DNA from: Fibrobacter sp. UWH4
Lineage (GTDB): Bacteria; Fibrobacterota; Fibrobacteria; Fibrobacterales; Fibrobacteraceae
Direction of reading: 5' to 3'
Assembly (NCBI RefSeq): GCF_900142475.1
Contig: NZ_FRAY01000002.1
Span: forward strand, 310,001 to 374,000
Length of the DNA stretch: 64,000 bases
In this document: positions 9,630 through 18,733 of the stretch, piece by piece
Layout of the letters: each line of letters starts with the position of its first letter
Numbering within the stretch: the first letter of the stretch is position 1
Made by a program: the position numbers and the translations under genes
The notes under the pieces: model-generated
What the model saw: the letters and a program-made list of their open reading frames with translations, nothing else
The model's database searches: none
Told to the model about the DNA's origin: nothing

Positions 9630-9804
9630 GCCGACCCCAGAACAGGCGTAGAAAAGGCCGTAAGGCGAGCGCAGCGGCGGCAAACAAGTTTGCCGACATT
9701 GCCGAGCCGAAGAATTTGCTGTAAGACTAACACATAAGACGAGATTCTTACTCTTGTAAAAAGACTAACTCGTAAGGCGAGAGACGCGACCGTGCTTGCA
9801 CGGG

Positions 9805-9877
9805 CATTTCCGAGCCACTGATCGGCTGAAAGACATGTTCGCAGACCGAGCGTCGCGACCGTGCTTGCACGGGCATG
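9805..9877 (+). repeat. 73-bp direct repeat, copy 2
   Basis: Second copy of the repeat at 9557-9629, with one difference (CCAC for CCGC). Its CCGTGC-TT-GCACGG hairpin is at 9859-9872, and a further copy of the same hairpin precedes it at 9790-9803. Confidence 0.95.
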
Positions 9878-9895
9878 ACCGAGGTCCAGAACATG

Positions 9896-9930
9896 CTTTA
9901 TTTACGCGCCATCGAGGCGCGTAAATAAAG
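9896..9930. terminator. Perfect 15-bp palindrome, possible bidirectional terminator
   Basis: CTTTATTTACGCGCC and its exact complement are separated by ATCGA. It is followed at once by a second hairpin (AAAGGC...GCCTTT, 9931-9957). No long T run follows, so it may be a structured RNA element rather than a terminator. Confidence 0.5.
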
Positions 9931-10155
9931 AAAGGCCCCTCTTACGAGGAGCCTTTCCTAAGAAGGAGAAAATATGAATCGGTATGTGGAACCTTGAACC
10001 TACCAGGAGGGGAGCAATGATAGTGTCGTTTCAGGATTTACCCTTCTACCGTTTCACAATTCCAAATATATCCTTTTATTTCGAACCGAGAACTACCAAA
10101 TTGCTTATTTTCTTAATCCGCAACAATTACATTCGTATTGCAAGTAAACTAACAT

Positions 10156-11454
10156 TTACTCTTCGTGGAAAATGATCTTGCACTTCGGAACAAAACGGAA
10201 TCCACCACGACGGTGACGTTCGATTTCGAAATACTTCTTCACGCCTTCGGACGGATGTTCCGGATCGTCAGAGCCGTTGATATGAGCAATGACGCGGTTC
10301 AAGCGGCTTTCGAAGTTCGGACGAAGCGGATCCATGCAAATGGAAGAATCGCGCTTGAATTCACGGTTTTCAAATTCTTCACGGCCCGTAGCGCTGTACT
10401 CGCGAAGCAGGTTGCGCAGGATTCGTGCAGGCACGTTACGCATCAGGTGCTTACTGTTCACTGAAATAGAATCATCGCTCTTGTAGTAGATGACCGTCAC
10501 GGAGTCGTTCATCGCTTCAAGGAGCTGTTCCTGAGCCTTCTGGATCGGTTCCCAGGAATCGAATTCCTGCTTCACGACGGCGCTCATGAGCTTGTTGAAC
10601 GGCTCCGGAGCGACAACGTTTGCCTTATAATCAAAGTAGACCACGCTAGCCGGTGCGCCGTAATAGCAACCCTTATGAATCAGCACGGCACCCACCTTTT
10701 CGTCGACCACATCTTCGGTGGCACGGATGCAGGCCATCTTGCGTTCGGCGTCGAACTCCCAGTCAAGGCCATATTCGTCAAGGCAATCGCCGAAGGTCAT
10801 GTACTTACCGACCTGACGGCCATTCACATAGACACAACCATCATCGCGTACTTCAGCCGTCGCACGGTTTTCGAGAGCTTCAGCAAAAGAGGTCTGGCTG
10901 GCCTTGTATTCGATCAATTCGTAGCGAGGGGTATTCAGGAAAATGGGACCCAACTGCACCAGGCCGTTGAACCAGCGCATGGGGTTCGTGATCAAAAGAC
11001 CCGGAGAATCAAAACGATAGGTGAAGTATTCCTTGCGGTTACCATCCACCAAATCACGGCGGAGGAACTTCGAGTTCGTGAGCAAGGGATAGCGCTTCGG
11101 AATAATGTCAAGGCAGAGCTGACGGACATCTTCGGTCGCATAGAACTGCGATACATAGGGCAGGTAGGAGCGCAACACGCTACGAGCAGGGACTGCCTCG
11201 AACGACGCACAGCGGTCTATAATATTTTGAACAAAGGTATCCGGGTTTTCGCCCCTTTCATAGAGCCAGTTCACCACATTGTTCATAATCAATCGGTGAA
11301 TGCCTTCATCTACAGACAAATCTTCGAAATAGATGTCATTAAGAACCTTGACCGTAAAACGCGGATCGCGTTTGATGAGAGTCAAAATATCCTTGACGGG
11401 ATACTTAATGAGTAACTCGATATGAGTCAGCTGTAAGAATAGGTTTGAAAGCAC
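10156..11454 (-). CDS. Conserved-looking protein of unknown function, possible C-terminal winged helix
   Basis: 432 residues, no signal peptide, no membrane segments. I do not recognise the family. The first ~110 residues are helical ('HIELLIKYPVKDILTLIKRDP'). The middle is mixed alpha/beta. The last ~90 ('FESRLNRVIAHING...KKYFEIERHRRGGFRFVPKCKI') resemble a winged-helix DNA-binding fold with a basic wing, as in response-regulator effector domains. That suggests nucleic-acid binding but is weak evidence. It starts with GTG; a GAGG site 7 bases upstream supports it. It is divergent from mutL with a 112-bp gap. Confidence 0.7.
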   Translation of the reverse strand: MLSNLFLQLTHIELLIKYPVKDILTLIKRDPRFTVKVLNDIYFEDLSVDEGIHRLIMNNVVNWLYERGENPDTFVQNIIDRCASFEAVPARSVLRSYLPYVSQFYATEDVRQLCLDIIPKRYPLLTNSKFLRRDLVDGNRKEYFTYRFDSPGLLITNPMRWFNGLVQLGPIFLNTPRYELIEYKASQTSFAEALENRATAEVRDDGCVYVNGRQVGKYMTFGDCLDEYGLDWEFDAERKMACIRATEDVVDEKVGAVLIHKGCYYGAPASVVYFDYKANVVAPEPFNKLMSAVVKQEFDSWEPIQKAQEQLLEAMNDSVTVIYYKSDDSISVNSKHLMRNVPARILRNLLREYSATGREEFENREFKRDSSICMDPLRPNFESRLNRVIAHINGSDDPEHPSEGVKKYFEIERHRRGGFRFVPKCKIIFHEE

Positions 11455-11554
11455 TTTTTTACCTCACTCTATTGAATGGTTATTCCTAACAACCACTCAG
11501 CCATTTGCTTAATTAATTTAGTAAAAAAAAATACAAAATCTTACACTAAAAGGC

Positions 11555-11560
11555 TATATT
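11555..11560 (+). promoter_or_regulatory. Candidate -10 element, leaderless-type, mutL
   Basis: TATATT ends 6 bases before the mutL ATG (spacer TAGGTC). A transcript starting 6-7 bases after the hexamer would begin at the ATG itself. Confidence 0.45.
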
Positions 11561-11566
11561 TAGGTC

Positions 11567-13507
11567 ATGAAATCAGCCGAAATACACATTTTATCCGATG
11601 AAATCATCAATAAAATCGCCGCAGGAGAGGTCATAGAGCGCCCAGCCTCTGCTGTAAAGGAGCTGATCGAAAACGCAATTGACGCTGGAGCCACCCGTAT
11701 ACAAGTTTCCATAGAACAGGGAGGCAAGAAAAAAATCCAGGTTTCGGACAACGGAAAAGGAATGAATTCCGCCGATTTGGACCTGTGTTATTTGCGGCAC
11801 ACTACATCCAAACTATCTAATGCAGAAGACCTGTTTCACCTGCACACCAATGGTTTTAGAGGTGAAGCTGTCGCCTCGATCGCCGCTGTATCCAAATTAA
11901 CGATAACGAGCGCCACTGACGACGGCGATTCCGGACGCATTATTCTAGAAGGCGGAAACGTTATCGAAAAACAAGACGTACAAGCTAGCCGCGGCACCAC
12001 CTTTTTAGTTGAAGAACTTTTTTACAACACCCCCGTTCGCCGTAACTTTCTAAGTAGCGAAACGGCCGAAGGAACGAGAATTTTCGACGTTGTCCTACGC
12101 ACCGCCATTGCGCACCCCGAAATCCGTTTCGATTACAAGGTTGGCGACAAGACCGTATTTACGGGAGTACCGGGGGAACTGCGCAACCGTATTGCCGAAG
12201 CCATCGGTTCTAAAATAGCAAAGGCACTCTTGCCCGTTGACTACACCGAAGCGGGCATTCATGTATGGGGATACATCTCCCCCACCACCGAAACCAACGG
12301 CAAACGCAATCATCAATTTCTATTTATCCGCAACCGTCCCATCGAAAGCAAGATGGTGACCAAGGCCGTCCAACAGGCTTACGAACCTTACGGAGCCCAG
12401 TGCAAGCCAGTCTCGGTTCTGTTCCTGGACATGCCCGATATGGAATTCGACGTGAACGTGCACCCCGCCAAGCGCGAGGTCCGTTTCGCCAACCAGAATT
12501 TAGTGTTTCTCGTCGTCACGCATGCCATCCGAGATACATTCACCAAGGACATGGAAGCGAATTCACCACTCATTGACTTGAGCGATGAAATCGCAGGGGG
12601 CCGCGACACAACCGCCGGGACTCGCAACACCTCTTTTTCGCCGCCCCCCTTTGCAGATGATTTACACGAGCCTAAAGCTCCCTACGGATTCTCGGAACCG
12701 ATTCGTCCCGCAAATCCAACAAATTTCGTACCTGGATTTGCAACTAAAGAATCATCTGGCGACATTCCCGAAATGTCGAACCGTCCCGGCAATTTCAGTT
12801 TCGAAAAATCTCGCAAAACAAATGCATTTGAAGACCTCGCCCAGGATATGTTCAGCACTCCTGAAGCAGGCAAAGTCATTTCGCTTGAAGGAAACGAAGC
12901 CCTGAAGCCCACGGTGCCTGAACCGGCCTGGAATCCACCGACATTCTTCCAGATTGCAAACACCTATATCGCCGGCGAAGATTCCAACGGACTTTTGGTT
13001 ATCGACCAACACGCCGCCCATTCGCGGGTACTCTACGAACAAGCGCTCGACATTCTCAAAAACGGAGCCGCCCTCGACAGCCAAGAACTTCTGTTCCCGG
13101 AGCTCCTGGAACTTTCTAAAATAGAGGTGGAAGCGCTCAAGAGTGTCGAGGACCAATTCAAGCATTTAGGATTCTACATTGAACATTTCGGTGGCGAAAC
13201 CTACCAGATCCGCGCGATTCCAAGCGCACTTCCGCTTTCGCGCGCCATCAAGGCAGTCAAGGACTTTTTGGACAGCATCGGAGACGAAGGCAAGGGCGAA
13301 GGCGACATGGTAAAAGTCCAAGACACCATAGCCAAAGCCTGGGCCAACACGAACGCCTACCAGGCCGGAGACAAACTCAAGTCCGAGGAGATGGCAGCCC
13401 TCGTAAGCCAGCTAATGCTCACCGAGGAGCCTCTCAAGTCCCCCTACGGGCACCCGACTCTACTCCGATTCACGCTTGATGAACTGGCGAAAAAATTCCG
13501 CCGCTAG
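11567..13507 (+). CDS. mutL: DNA mismatch repair protein MutL, endonuclease motifs degenerate
   Basis: Coordinates mismatch repair after MutS binds a mismatch. The N-terminal GHKL ATPase is intact: 'ENAIDAGAT' (Mg-binding Asn), 'DNGKGM' and 'GFRGEA'. A long variable linker (~residues 340-445) leads to the C-terminal dimerisation domain. In nicking MutL proteins this domain has DQHA(x)2E(x)4E and a CPHGRP zinc motif. Here the first reads DQHAAHSRVLYE (D480; the first Glu is Ser) and the second SPYGHP (625-630), so the metal site looks lost, as in enterobacterial MutL that relies on MutH. The 646-residue length is usual. The 3' end overlaps convergent lpxB by 48 bp. Confidence 0.95.
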   Translation: MKSAEIHILSDEIINKIAAGEVIERPASAVKELIENAIDAGATRIQVSIEQGGKKKIQVSDNGKGMNSADLDLCYLRHTTSKLSNAEDLFHLHTNGFRGEAVASIAAVSKLTITSATDDGDSGRIILEGGNVIEKQDVQASRGTTFLVEELFYNTPVRRNFLSSETAEGTRIFDVVLRTAIAHPEIRFDYKVGDKTVFTGVPGELRNRIAEAIGSKIAKALLPVDYTEAGIHVWGYISPTTETNGKRNHQFLFIRNRPIESKMVTKAVQQAYEPYGAQCKPVSVLFLDMPDMEFDVNVHPAKREVRFANQNLVFLVVTHAIRDTFTKDMEANSPLIDLSDEIAGGRDTTAGTRNTSFSPPPFADDLHEPKAPYGFSEPIRPANPTNFVPGFATKESSGDIPEMSNRPGNFSFEKSRKTNAFEDLAQDMFSTPEAGKVISLEGNEALKPTVPEPAWNPPTFFQIANTYIAGEDSNGLLVIDQHAAHSRVLYEQALDILKNGAALDSQELLFPELLELSKIEVEALKSVEDQFKHLGFYIEHFGGETYQIRAIPSALPLSRAIKAVKDFLDSIGDEGKGEGDMVKVQDTIAKAWANTNAYQAGDKLKSEEMAALVSQLMLTEEPLKSPYGHPTLLRFTLDELAKKFRR

Positions 13508-14668
13508 TTGATCGAGCGACATCCCTGCTGAAAGTTTAGAATACAGGACGTCCGTATCCGGATTCTGCTTAGAAATGCACTCAGAGGCAATTTCTTGAGC
13601 GATGCTTGCGACAGTACATTGTTCTTTGCCTGGAGCACAAATCTTTTCAGGATAAACCAACTTGTTCAAGATAATGTTCGGCAACGCGAAATACTTCGTC
13701 TTGACGAAAACGCGGGCAAAGCCATAGGTCAATGCATCCGGCTTGACGCAAACTATCATCGGACAACCTGACAAGGCCAATTCCAAAGTCGCCGTTCCCG
13801 GTGCAGTCAACGCCAGTGACGCATCTTGATAAATAGCACGACGAGCATCTGCCTCTTGAGGCGACTCCACCACATGAACTTTTCGTATAAGGTCGCCGTC
13901 TCCAAATTGACGCAAGGCTTTTTCAAATACTTCAACCAGTTCCCAACGAGCCGCCAACAAAGTGATTTCCATACGGGAAATTTCTAGCGACTTTCGAGTC
14001 ATCTGAACTGCTTTTAGCATCAAAGGTAAATTGCGGAGCGCCTGCGCCTTTCGACTCCCGGGCAACAGCAAACAACATTGACTAGGAACCGCTTCGGTCT
14101 CGGCAATTCCATGCGACGCCTTATGTCTCTCTAAATGCAACTCCGAACTCCGAATTCCGAATTCTGAATTTACAAACGGATGTTTCACACGAACGACATT
14201 GCAGCCAGCTTCGCGATACACCTGTTCTTCAAAATCAAAGAACACCGCTAGCTTGACATACGGATTTTGCGCAAGAACCTTCGCGCGTTTACGTTTCCAG
14301 GCCCACACTTGCGGAGGCGCCACATACAAGGCGGGCTTGCGGAGCTTCCCCGCCAACGCTACCAGTTTCATGTTAAAGCCCGGATAATCGATGGCGACAA
14401 GCCCGAGACATTCCGGAGATTCCAGCGATGACTTAAGTTCATTATAGCACTGGCGCAACTTAAAATACTTGGGCAACACATCGCCAAAGCCAGAAACCGG
14501 CAACACCTCGAAATCAACCAAAGGAACCATTCCCGCCGATTGCATTCGACGACCACCGGCCCCCTTAACATCAATATGTTGAGAGCAGAATGCCTTGACC
14601 AGGGGTTCGCCGATAACGTCCCCCGAATCTTCGCCAGCACAAACCAAAATGTACGGCAAAAAAGCCAT
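13460..14668 (-). CDS. lpxB: Lipid-A-disaccharide synthase
   Basis: Joins UDP-2,3-diacylglucosamine and lipid X to make the lipid A disaccharide at the inner membrane, which shows the cell is Gram-negative. Family features: 'AGEDSGDVIG' at the N-terminus, 'DYPGFNMKL', 'YVAPPQVWAWK', 'LLLPGSRKAQ' and 'LTAPGTATLELAL'. I chose the ATG at 14668, with AAAGG upstream; a GTG at 14671 is also possible. It follows dnaE by a few bases. Between 'KHPF' and 'LLLPGS' is an unusual stretch beginning NSEFGIRSSEL; its DNA is a run of GAATTC-like microrepeats, apparently a repeat element absorbed in frame. The end is antisense to the mutL 3' end. Confidence 0.93.
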   Translation of the reverse strand: MAFLPYILVCAGEDSGDVIGEPLVKAFCSQHIDVKGAGGRRMQSAGMVPLVDFEVLPVSGFGDVLPKYFKLRQCYNELKSSLESPECLGLVAIDYPGFNMKLVALAGKLRKPALYVAPPQVWAWKRKRAKVLAQNPYVKLAVFFDFEEQVYREAGCNVVRVKHPFVNSEFGIRSSELHLERHKASHGIAETEAVPSQCCLLLPGSRKAQALRNLPLMLKAVQMTRKSLEISRMEITLLAARWELVEVFEKALRQFGDGDLIRKVHVVESPQEADARRAIYQDASLALTAPGTATLELALSGCPMIVCVKPDALTYGFARVFVKTKYFALPNIILNKLVYPEKICAPGKEQCTVASIAQEIASECISKQNPDTDVLYSKLSAGMSLDQLAAEFFRQFIKRESE

Positions 14669-14673
14669 CACCT

Positions 14674-17600
14674 TTACCGTTTGGCACGGTTTGAAACCCA
14701 GACCTTCGCAATTCCCAATTCCTTACGCAGGAACTGCAGCAATTCCGGAGTATAAACGACCTTCTTATTTTTCAAGGCCAACACGTGCATATTTCCCGAG
14801 TCAGTTTCAACATGGCAAACCAATTCGCAACCGCGCTCGCCTTCGAAGGGTTCATACTTTTCCATGGCGGCCATCAACTTGTCGGTGAAATTGTCATCAA
14901 CCATCGAAGAATAAAGAACCATGTGGATATGGGAAACCATATCCGAACGCACGCGGTCCAGCTGTATGACTTCTTCGACAACAATCTGGACTCCATCGCC
15001 CATGCGTTGCTGTTCCAGGCTACCCTTGACAAGCACGCGGTCATCGAGTGCCACCGTATCACGGAACTTTTCCCACAAGTCCTTCTTGAAGAACATTTCC
15101 AAGTCACCGTGGAAATCTTGAATGGCGCCCGCACCAATGGTATCACCGCGCTTGGTCTCGATAGAACGAAGCTTGGTCACCACACCACCGACAATGACTG
15201 TACCACCCACATGGCGAGACAATTCCTCTTCTTCCAAGGAACAAGTCGTAAAGCCTTGCTGTTCCGGACGGAATTCATCGAGCGGATGCCCCGAAAGGAA
15301 CATGCCCAAGACATCGCGTTCCTTGTTGAGCATTTCCATCGCGGTCCATTCTTCGGCTTCCTCAAGCACCTCGGCGGAGCTATCCATCGAAGGAGTACTA
15401 CCGCCCATATCAAAGAGCGACATCTGTCCACGATCCTTATCTTCCTGGAATCGGGACGCCACTTCCATGGCTCGGTCTACAGTCGCCATCAGCACGGCGC
15501 GGCTTCCCGGCAATTCATCGAGGGCACCCGCCATAATCAAACTTTCAATCAGGCGCTTGTTCATGGGCGGACGTTTTTCCTTCTGTTCGCCCTGGTATTC
15601 CGTTACGCGCTTACAGAAATCAAAGATATCCTTAAACTTTCCACGCCGTTCGCGTTCCGCCACAATATCTTCGACAACGCCAATGCCCACGTTACGAATG
15701 CCCGCGAGACCGAAAAGAATCTTCTTGTCGGGAGTGGCCACAAATTCGCCCATCGAGGCGTTAATATTCGGCGACACCACATCAATATCAAGGCGCTTGC
15801 ATTCCAAGATAATCGTCACAATATCTTCGGTCTTGCCCATCTTCGAGGTCATCGAAGCCGCCATGTATTCAGGGCCGTAATGCGCCTTCAGGTATGCAGT
15901 CTGGTAAGCCACATAAGCATAAGCAGCGGCATGGCTCTTGTTGAACGCGTATCCGCAGAACGGGAGCACCGCATCCCAAACCTTTTGAATCATCGCCTTG
16001 TCGTAGCCATTGTCCAGACATTTCTGGAAAAACTCCGGTTCGAGTTTCGCCATCTTTTCGGGCATTTTCTTGGCCATGATACGGCGGATATTGTCAGCGC
16101 CACCCAGCGAGTAGCCACCCAAAATCTGGGCAAGCTTCATCACCTGTTCCTGGTACACAATCACGCCGTAGGTTTCGCCCAGCACCTGTTCCAAGTCGGG
16201 GTGGTAGCAGTCAATTTCTTCTTGACCGTTCTTACGGGCAATAAAGTGCGGAATCTGGTCGATCGGCCCCGGACGATACAGGGCGTTCATAGCGATCAGG
16301 TCGAAGATTCGAGTGGGCTTCAGTTCGCGCAGATATTTTTGCATACCCGGAGATTCGAACTGGAAAACCGTCGTGGTCATGCCCTTGCCGAGCAAGTCAA
16401 ACGTTTCCTTGTCATCGAGCGGAATATGGCCCATGTCAAGTTCGATCGAACGATTCTTCTTGACCATGTTCACCGTGTCTTGAATGATAGACAAGTTGAT
16501 AAGGCCAAGGAAGTCCATCTTCAAAAGTCCGATGTCTTCGGCGTAGTGCTTGTCGTACATCACCACCGGCGTATCTTCGGGGGCGGCACGGTACAAAGGC
16601 GCAAGGTTATAAATCGGGGTCGGCGTAATCACCACGCCGCAAGCATGCACACCGGTCTGGCGCGGCAAATCTTCGAGCTTTTTAGCGATATCCCACAAGT
16701 TCTGGTAACTGGCGCGGCTACCGATCATCGCCTGCAGGGGTTCCGGGCTGTAACCGTCTTCCAGGTTATTGCCCTTCTTGTCTTTACCCGTCCAAGCCTG
16801 CTTTAGGCTAAAGTTCAAGGTGCGCTGCGGGAACAGCTTGGTAATCTGCTTTGCTTCGGCAGGCGGAAGTCCCAAGACGCGAGCCACGTCGGTAATCACC
16901 GCCTTCGATTTGAGCATGCCGTAGGTAATAATCTGGCCCACGCATTCCTTGCCGTACGTGTCAGTCACGTACTGAATCACGCGGCCGCGGTCGCGGTCCG
17001 CAAAGTCGGTATCGATATCCGGCATGGACACACGTTCGGGGTTCAGGAATCGTTCAAAAAGGAGATCGAAGGTGAGCGGGTCGATGTCGGTAATACCGAT
17101 GATGTAAGTGACCAAGGAACCTGCGGCAGAACCACGGCCCGGACCCACGGGAATTCCGTGTTCACGGGACCAGTTGATAAAGTCCCACACAATCAAGAGG
17201 TAGCCCGCCACGTTCATGTTGCGGATACAGTTCAGTTCCTTGTACATGCGCTTGCCCACATCGGTTTCGTGGGCAGGGAACTTAAAGTCCTCTTTCGGGA
17301 AGCGCCACTTAAGGCGCTGATTACAAAGATGCGTGATGTAGATATCGGCATCGCCACCCGGCTTGCACCAGCGGCGAACGCTCTTGTCCCAAGCTTTTTG
17401 ATCGTCTTCGTCAAAGAATTCCGGCTGCGACAGGCGTTCAATTTCGGCCTTGTCTTCGTCGGTCAGGGCGTCTTCGGCAATTCCCTTGTCAGCACAATAA
17501 GTTGCCGTCACCTTTTTCTTTTTGTCCTTGATGACACCCTTGACTTCGCGTTCGCGTACGACCGGATATTCCGCGTCGTATTCCGCCTTCATAATCGCCT

Positions 17601-18537
17601 TGATGTTCTGGTATTCATCGGAGGACAAGAAATCTTCAGGAATCTTAAAGCGGGGCCAGAATTCATCGCCGATACCGGTCTTGACCGTGTAATTGCATCG
17701 TTCTGCAATCTTCACCGTATTTTCGATGGCCCCCGGAATATGCCCGAACATTTCCACCATTTCGGCTTCGCTACGGAAATAGAATTTACCGTTATCTGGG
17801 AAATGTTTGTCATCGAAACCATTGAGCGTCTCTTTCAAGGCAATGCAACGCAAAATCTTGTGCGCTTCGGCATCTTCGGGCTTAATGTAATGGACATCGC
17901 CTACGGCAACAATTTCGCGACCCAACTCGCCAGCCAGCTTGACATTGTAGTCGTTCAACAACTTTTGCTGCGGCACACCGTTGTCGCACACCGAAATGTA
18001 CAAATGGTCGTGGTCAAAAATCTTGTCGAGGGCTTCCATGTATTCGCGGGCAACGCTGTTGCGCCCGGCCGCGACACTCTGGCCGTACTTGCTAAAGAAA
18101 TCGCCTGCAATGGCGATAATGCCTTCTTTATGCTCTTCGATAACCGAAAGCGGCACCGACGGAATTTCTGCCCAGCGGTCACCGTCTTCGTAGCGGTAAC
18201 TCACAATGCGGAGCAAGTTATAATATCCCGCCTCGTTTTCGACCAGGAGCGTCAATCGCTCAAACGTGATCGGATCTTTCTGGTTCGCGCTCGAGGTATC
18301 CACATAAATATGGCAGCCGTAAATTGTCTTTACCGGCGGGAGGCCCTTTTCTTTGCGGGCCTTGTTCATGTCTTTTCCGCGAGTCTGAATTTCTAGAATA
18401 CCGAACATCGCGCCATGGTCGGTAAGGGCGACTGCAGGTGCGTTTTCGTCGGCAGCGGCAGCCAAAATACCGTCTAGACGAGCAGAAGACTGTAAAACAG
18501 AAAATTCAGAATGAACTTGAAGGTGAACAAAAGCCAT
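14674..18537 (-). CDS. dnaE: DNA polymerase III alpha subunit
   Basis: The replicative polymerase catalytic subunit, 1287 residues, slightly longer than the ~1160 of E. coli DnaE. Order: PHP domain at the N-terminus ('HLQVHSEFSVLQ', 'ALTDHGAMFG'), the palm with catalytic 'MPDIDTDFADRDR', fingers and helix-hairpin-helix region ('FNKSHAAAYAYVAYQTAYLKAHYGPEYMAA'-like segment), then an OB fold ('VIVGGVVTKLRS'). An insertion rich in Lys/Glu near residues 340-400 accounts for the extra length. No Shine-Dalgarno site; a TAAATT hexamer lies 6 bases before the ATG. Followed closely by lpxB. Confidence 0.95.
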   Translation of the reverse strand: MAFVHLQVHSEFSVLQSSARLDGILAAAADENAPAVALTDHGAMFGILEIQTRGKDMNKARKEKGLPPVKTIYGCHIYVDTSSANQKDPITFERLTLLVENEAGYYNLLRIVSYRYEDGDRWAEIPSVPLSVIEEHKEGIIAIAGDFFSKYGQSVAAGRNSVAREYMEALDKIFDHDHLYISVCDNGVPQQKLLNDYNVKLAGELGREIVAVGDVHYIKPEDAEAHKILRCIALKETLNGFDDKHFPDNGKFYFRSEAEMVEMFGHIPGAIENTVKIAERCNYTVKTGIGDEFWPRFKIPEDFLSSDEYQNIKAIMKAEYDAEYPVVREREVKGVIKDKKKKVTATYCADKGIAEDALTDEDKAEIERLSQPEFFDEDDQKAWDKSVRRWCKPGGDADIYITHLCNQRLKWRFPKEDFKFPAHETDVGKRMYKELNCIRNMNVAGYLLIVWDFINWSREHGIPVGPGRGSAAGSLVTYIIGITDIDPLTFDLLFERFLNPERVSMPDIDTDFADRDRGRVIQYVTDTYGKECVGQIITYGMLKSKAVITDVARVLGLPPAEAKQITKLFPQRTLNFSLKQAWTGKDKKGNNLEDGYSPEPLQAMIGSRASYQNLWDIAKKLEDLPRQTGVHACGVVITPTPIYNLAPLYRAAPEDTPVVMYDKHYAEDIGLLKMDFLGLINLSIIQDTVNMVKKNRSIELDMGHIPLDDKETFDLLGKGMTTTVFQFESPGMQKYLRELKPTRIFDLIAMNALYRPGPIDQIPHFIARKNGQEEIDCYHPDLEQVLGETYGVIVYQEQVMKLAQILGGYSLGGADNIRRIMAKKMPEKMAKLEPEFFQKCLDNGYDKAMIQKVWDAVLPFCGYAFNKSHAAAYAYVAYQTAYLKAHYGPEYMAASMTSKMGKTEDIVTIILECKRLDIDVVSPNINASMGEFVATPDKKILFGLAGIRNVGIGVVEDIVAERERRGKFKDIFDFCKRVTEYQGEQKEKRPPMNKRLIESLIMAGALDELPGSRAVLMATVDRAMEVASRFQEDKDRGQMSLFDMGGSTPSMDSSAEVLEEAEEWTAMEMLNKERDVLGMFLSGHPLDEFRPEQQGFTTCSLEEEELSRHVGGTVIVGGVVTKLRSIETKRGDTIGAGAIQDFHGDLEMFFKKDLWEKFRDTVALDDRVLVKGSLEQQRMGDGVQIVVEEVIQLDRVRSDMVSHIHMVLYSSMVDDNFTDKLMAAMEKYEPFEGERGCELVCHVETDSGNMHVLALKNKKVVYTPELLQFLRKELGIAKVWVSNRAKR

Positions 18538-18543
18538 AACCGC

Positions 18544-18549
18544 AATTTA
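18544..18549 (-). promoter_or_regulatory. Candidate -10 element, leaderless-type, dnaE
   Basis: On the minus strand TAAATT is followed by GCGGTT and then the dnaE ATG, a spacing of 6 bases. It lies just beyond the tRNA terminator hairpin. Confidence 0.4.
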
Positions 18550-18552
18550 GAA

Positions 18553-18590
18553 AAAAGACCTTTTCTCGGGGTGAGAAAAGGTCTTTTGAG
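18553..18590 (-). terminator. Terminator after tRNA-Cys
   Basis: Perfect 15-bp stem AAAAGACCTTTTCTC / GAGAAAAGGTCTTTT with a 5-base loop; on the minus strand it ends in a T run. It separates the tRNA from dnaE. Confidence 0.8.
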
Positions 18591-18663
18591 AGGCAACGAT
18601 CAGACTCGAACTGATGAATAAGGCTTTTGCAGAGCCGCCCCTTACCAACTTGGGTACGTCGCC
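18591..18663 (-). tRNA. tRNA-Cys (GCA)
   Basis: Folds as a cloverleaf on the minus strand: acceptor GGCGACG pairs with CGTTGCC, the anticodon loop reads CTGCAAA (GCA anticodon), the T arm is TCAGTTCGAGTCTGA, and discriminator U73 is the tRNA-Cys identity base. CCA is not encoded. Confidence 0.93.
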
Positions 18664-18733
18664 AAAGTGAACCGCAATATAGGTAAAATTTTCACCCTTT
18701 TCAAGGGTAAACCAAAGTTTTTTTGCATTTTTT

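Larger units (their letters stand above)
9357..10155. other. About 800 bp without a convincing gene: repeat and hairpin mosaic
   Basis: Between thrC and the 3' end of the next gene. It starts with short AATTCGGATTT direct repeats just after the thrC stop, then the thrC terminator, two tandem repeat units (9526-9634 and 9774-9884) with palindromes, a perfect long palindrome (9896-9930) and a second hairpin (9931-9957). The short open frames here have no coding character. The last ~190 bases (9965-10155) are AT-rich; I see only a 7-codon MNRYVEP frame with an AGGAG in front. Confidence 0.7.

Noticed and set aside
9365-9733. Short minus-strand frames in the repeat region after thrC
   Set aside because: They translate the tandem repeats and the terminator; no start signals or conserved features.
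9984-10175. 63-codon plus-strand frame overlapping the end of the winged-helix-like gene
   Set aside because: AT-rich composition and overlap with a real gene on the other strand; no clear coding signal.
14785-16806. 673-codon open frame antisense to dnaE
   Set aside because: His/Phe/Leu-rich translation without domains; it mirrors strong codon bias in dnaE, whose motifs are unmistakable.
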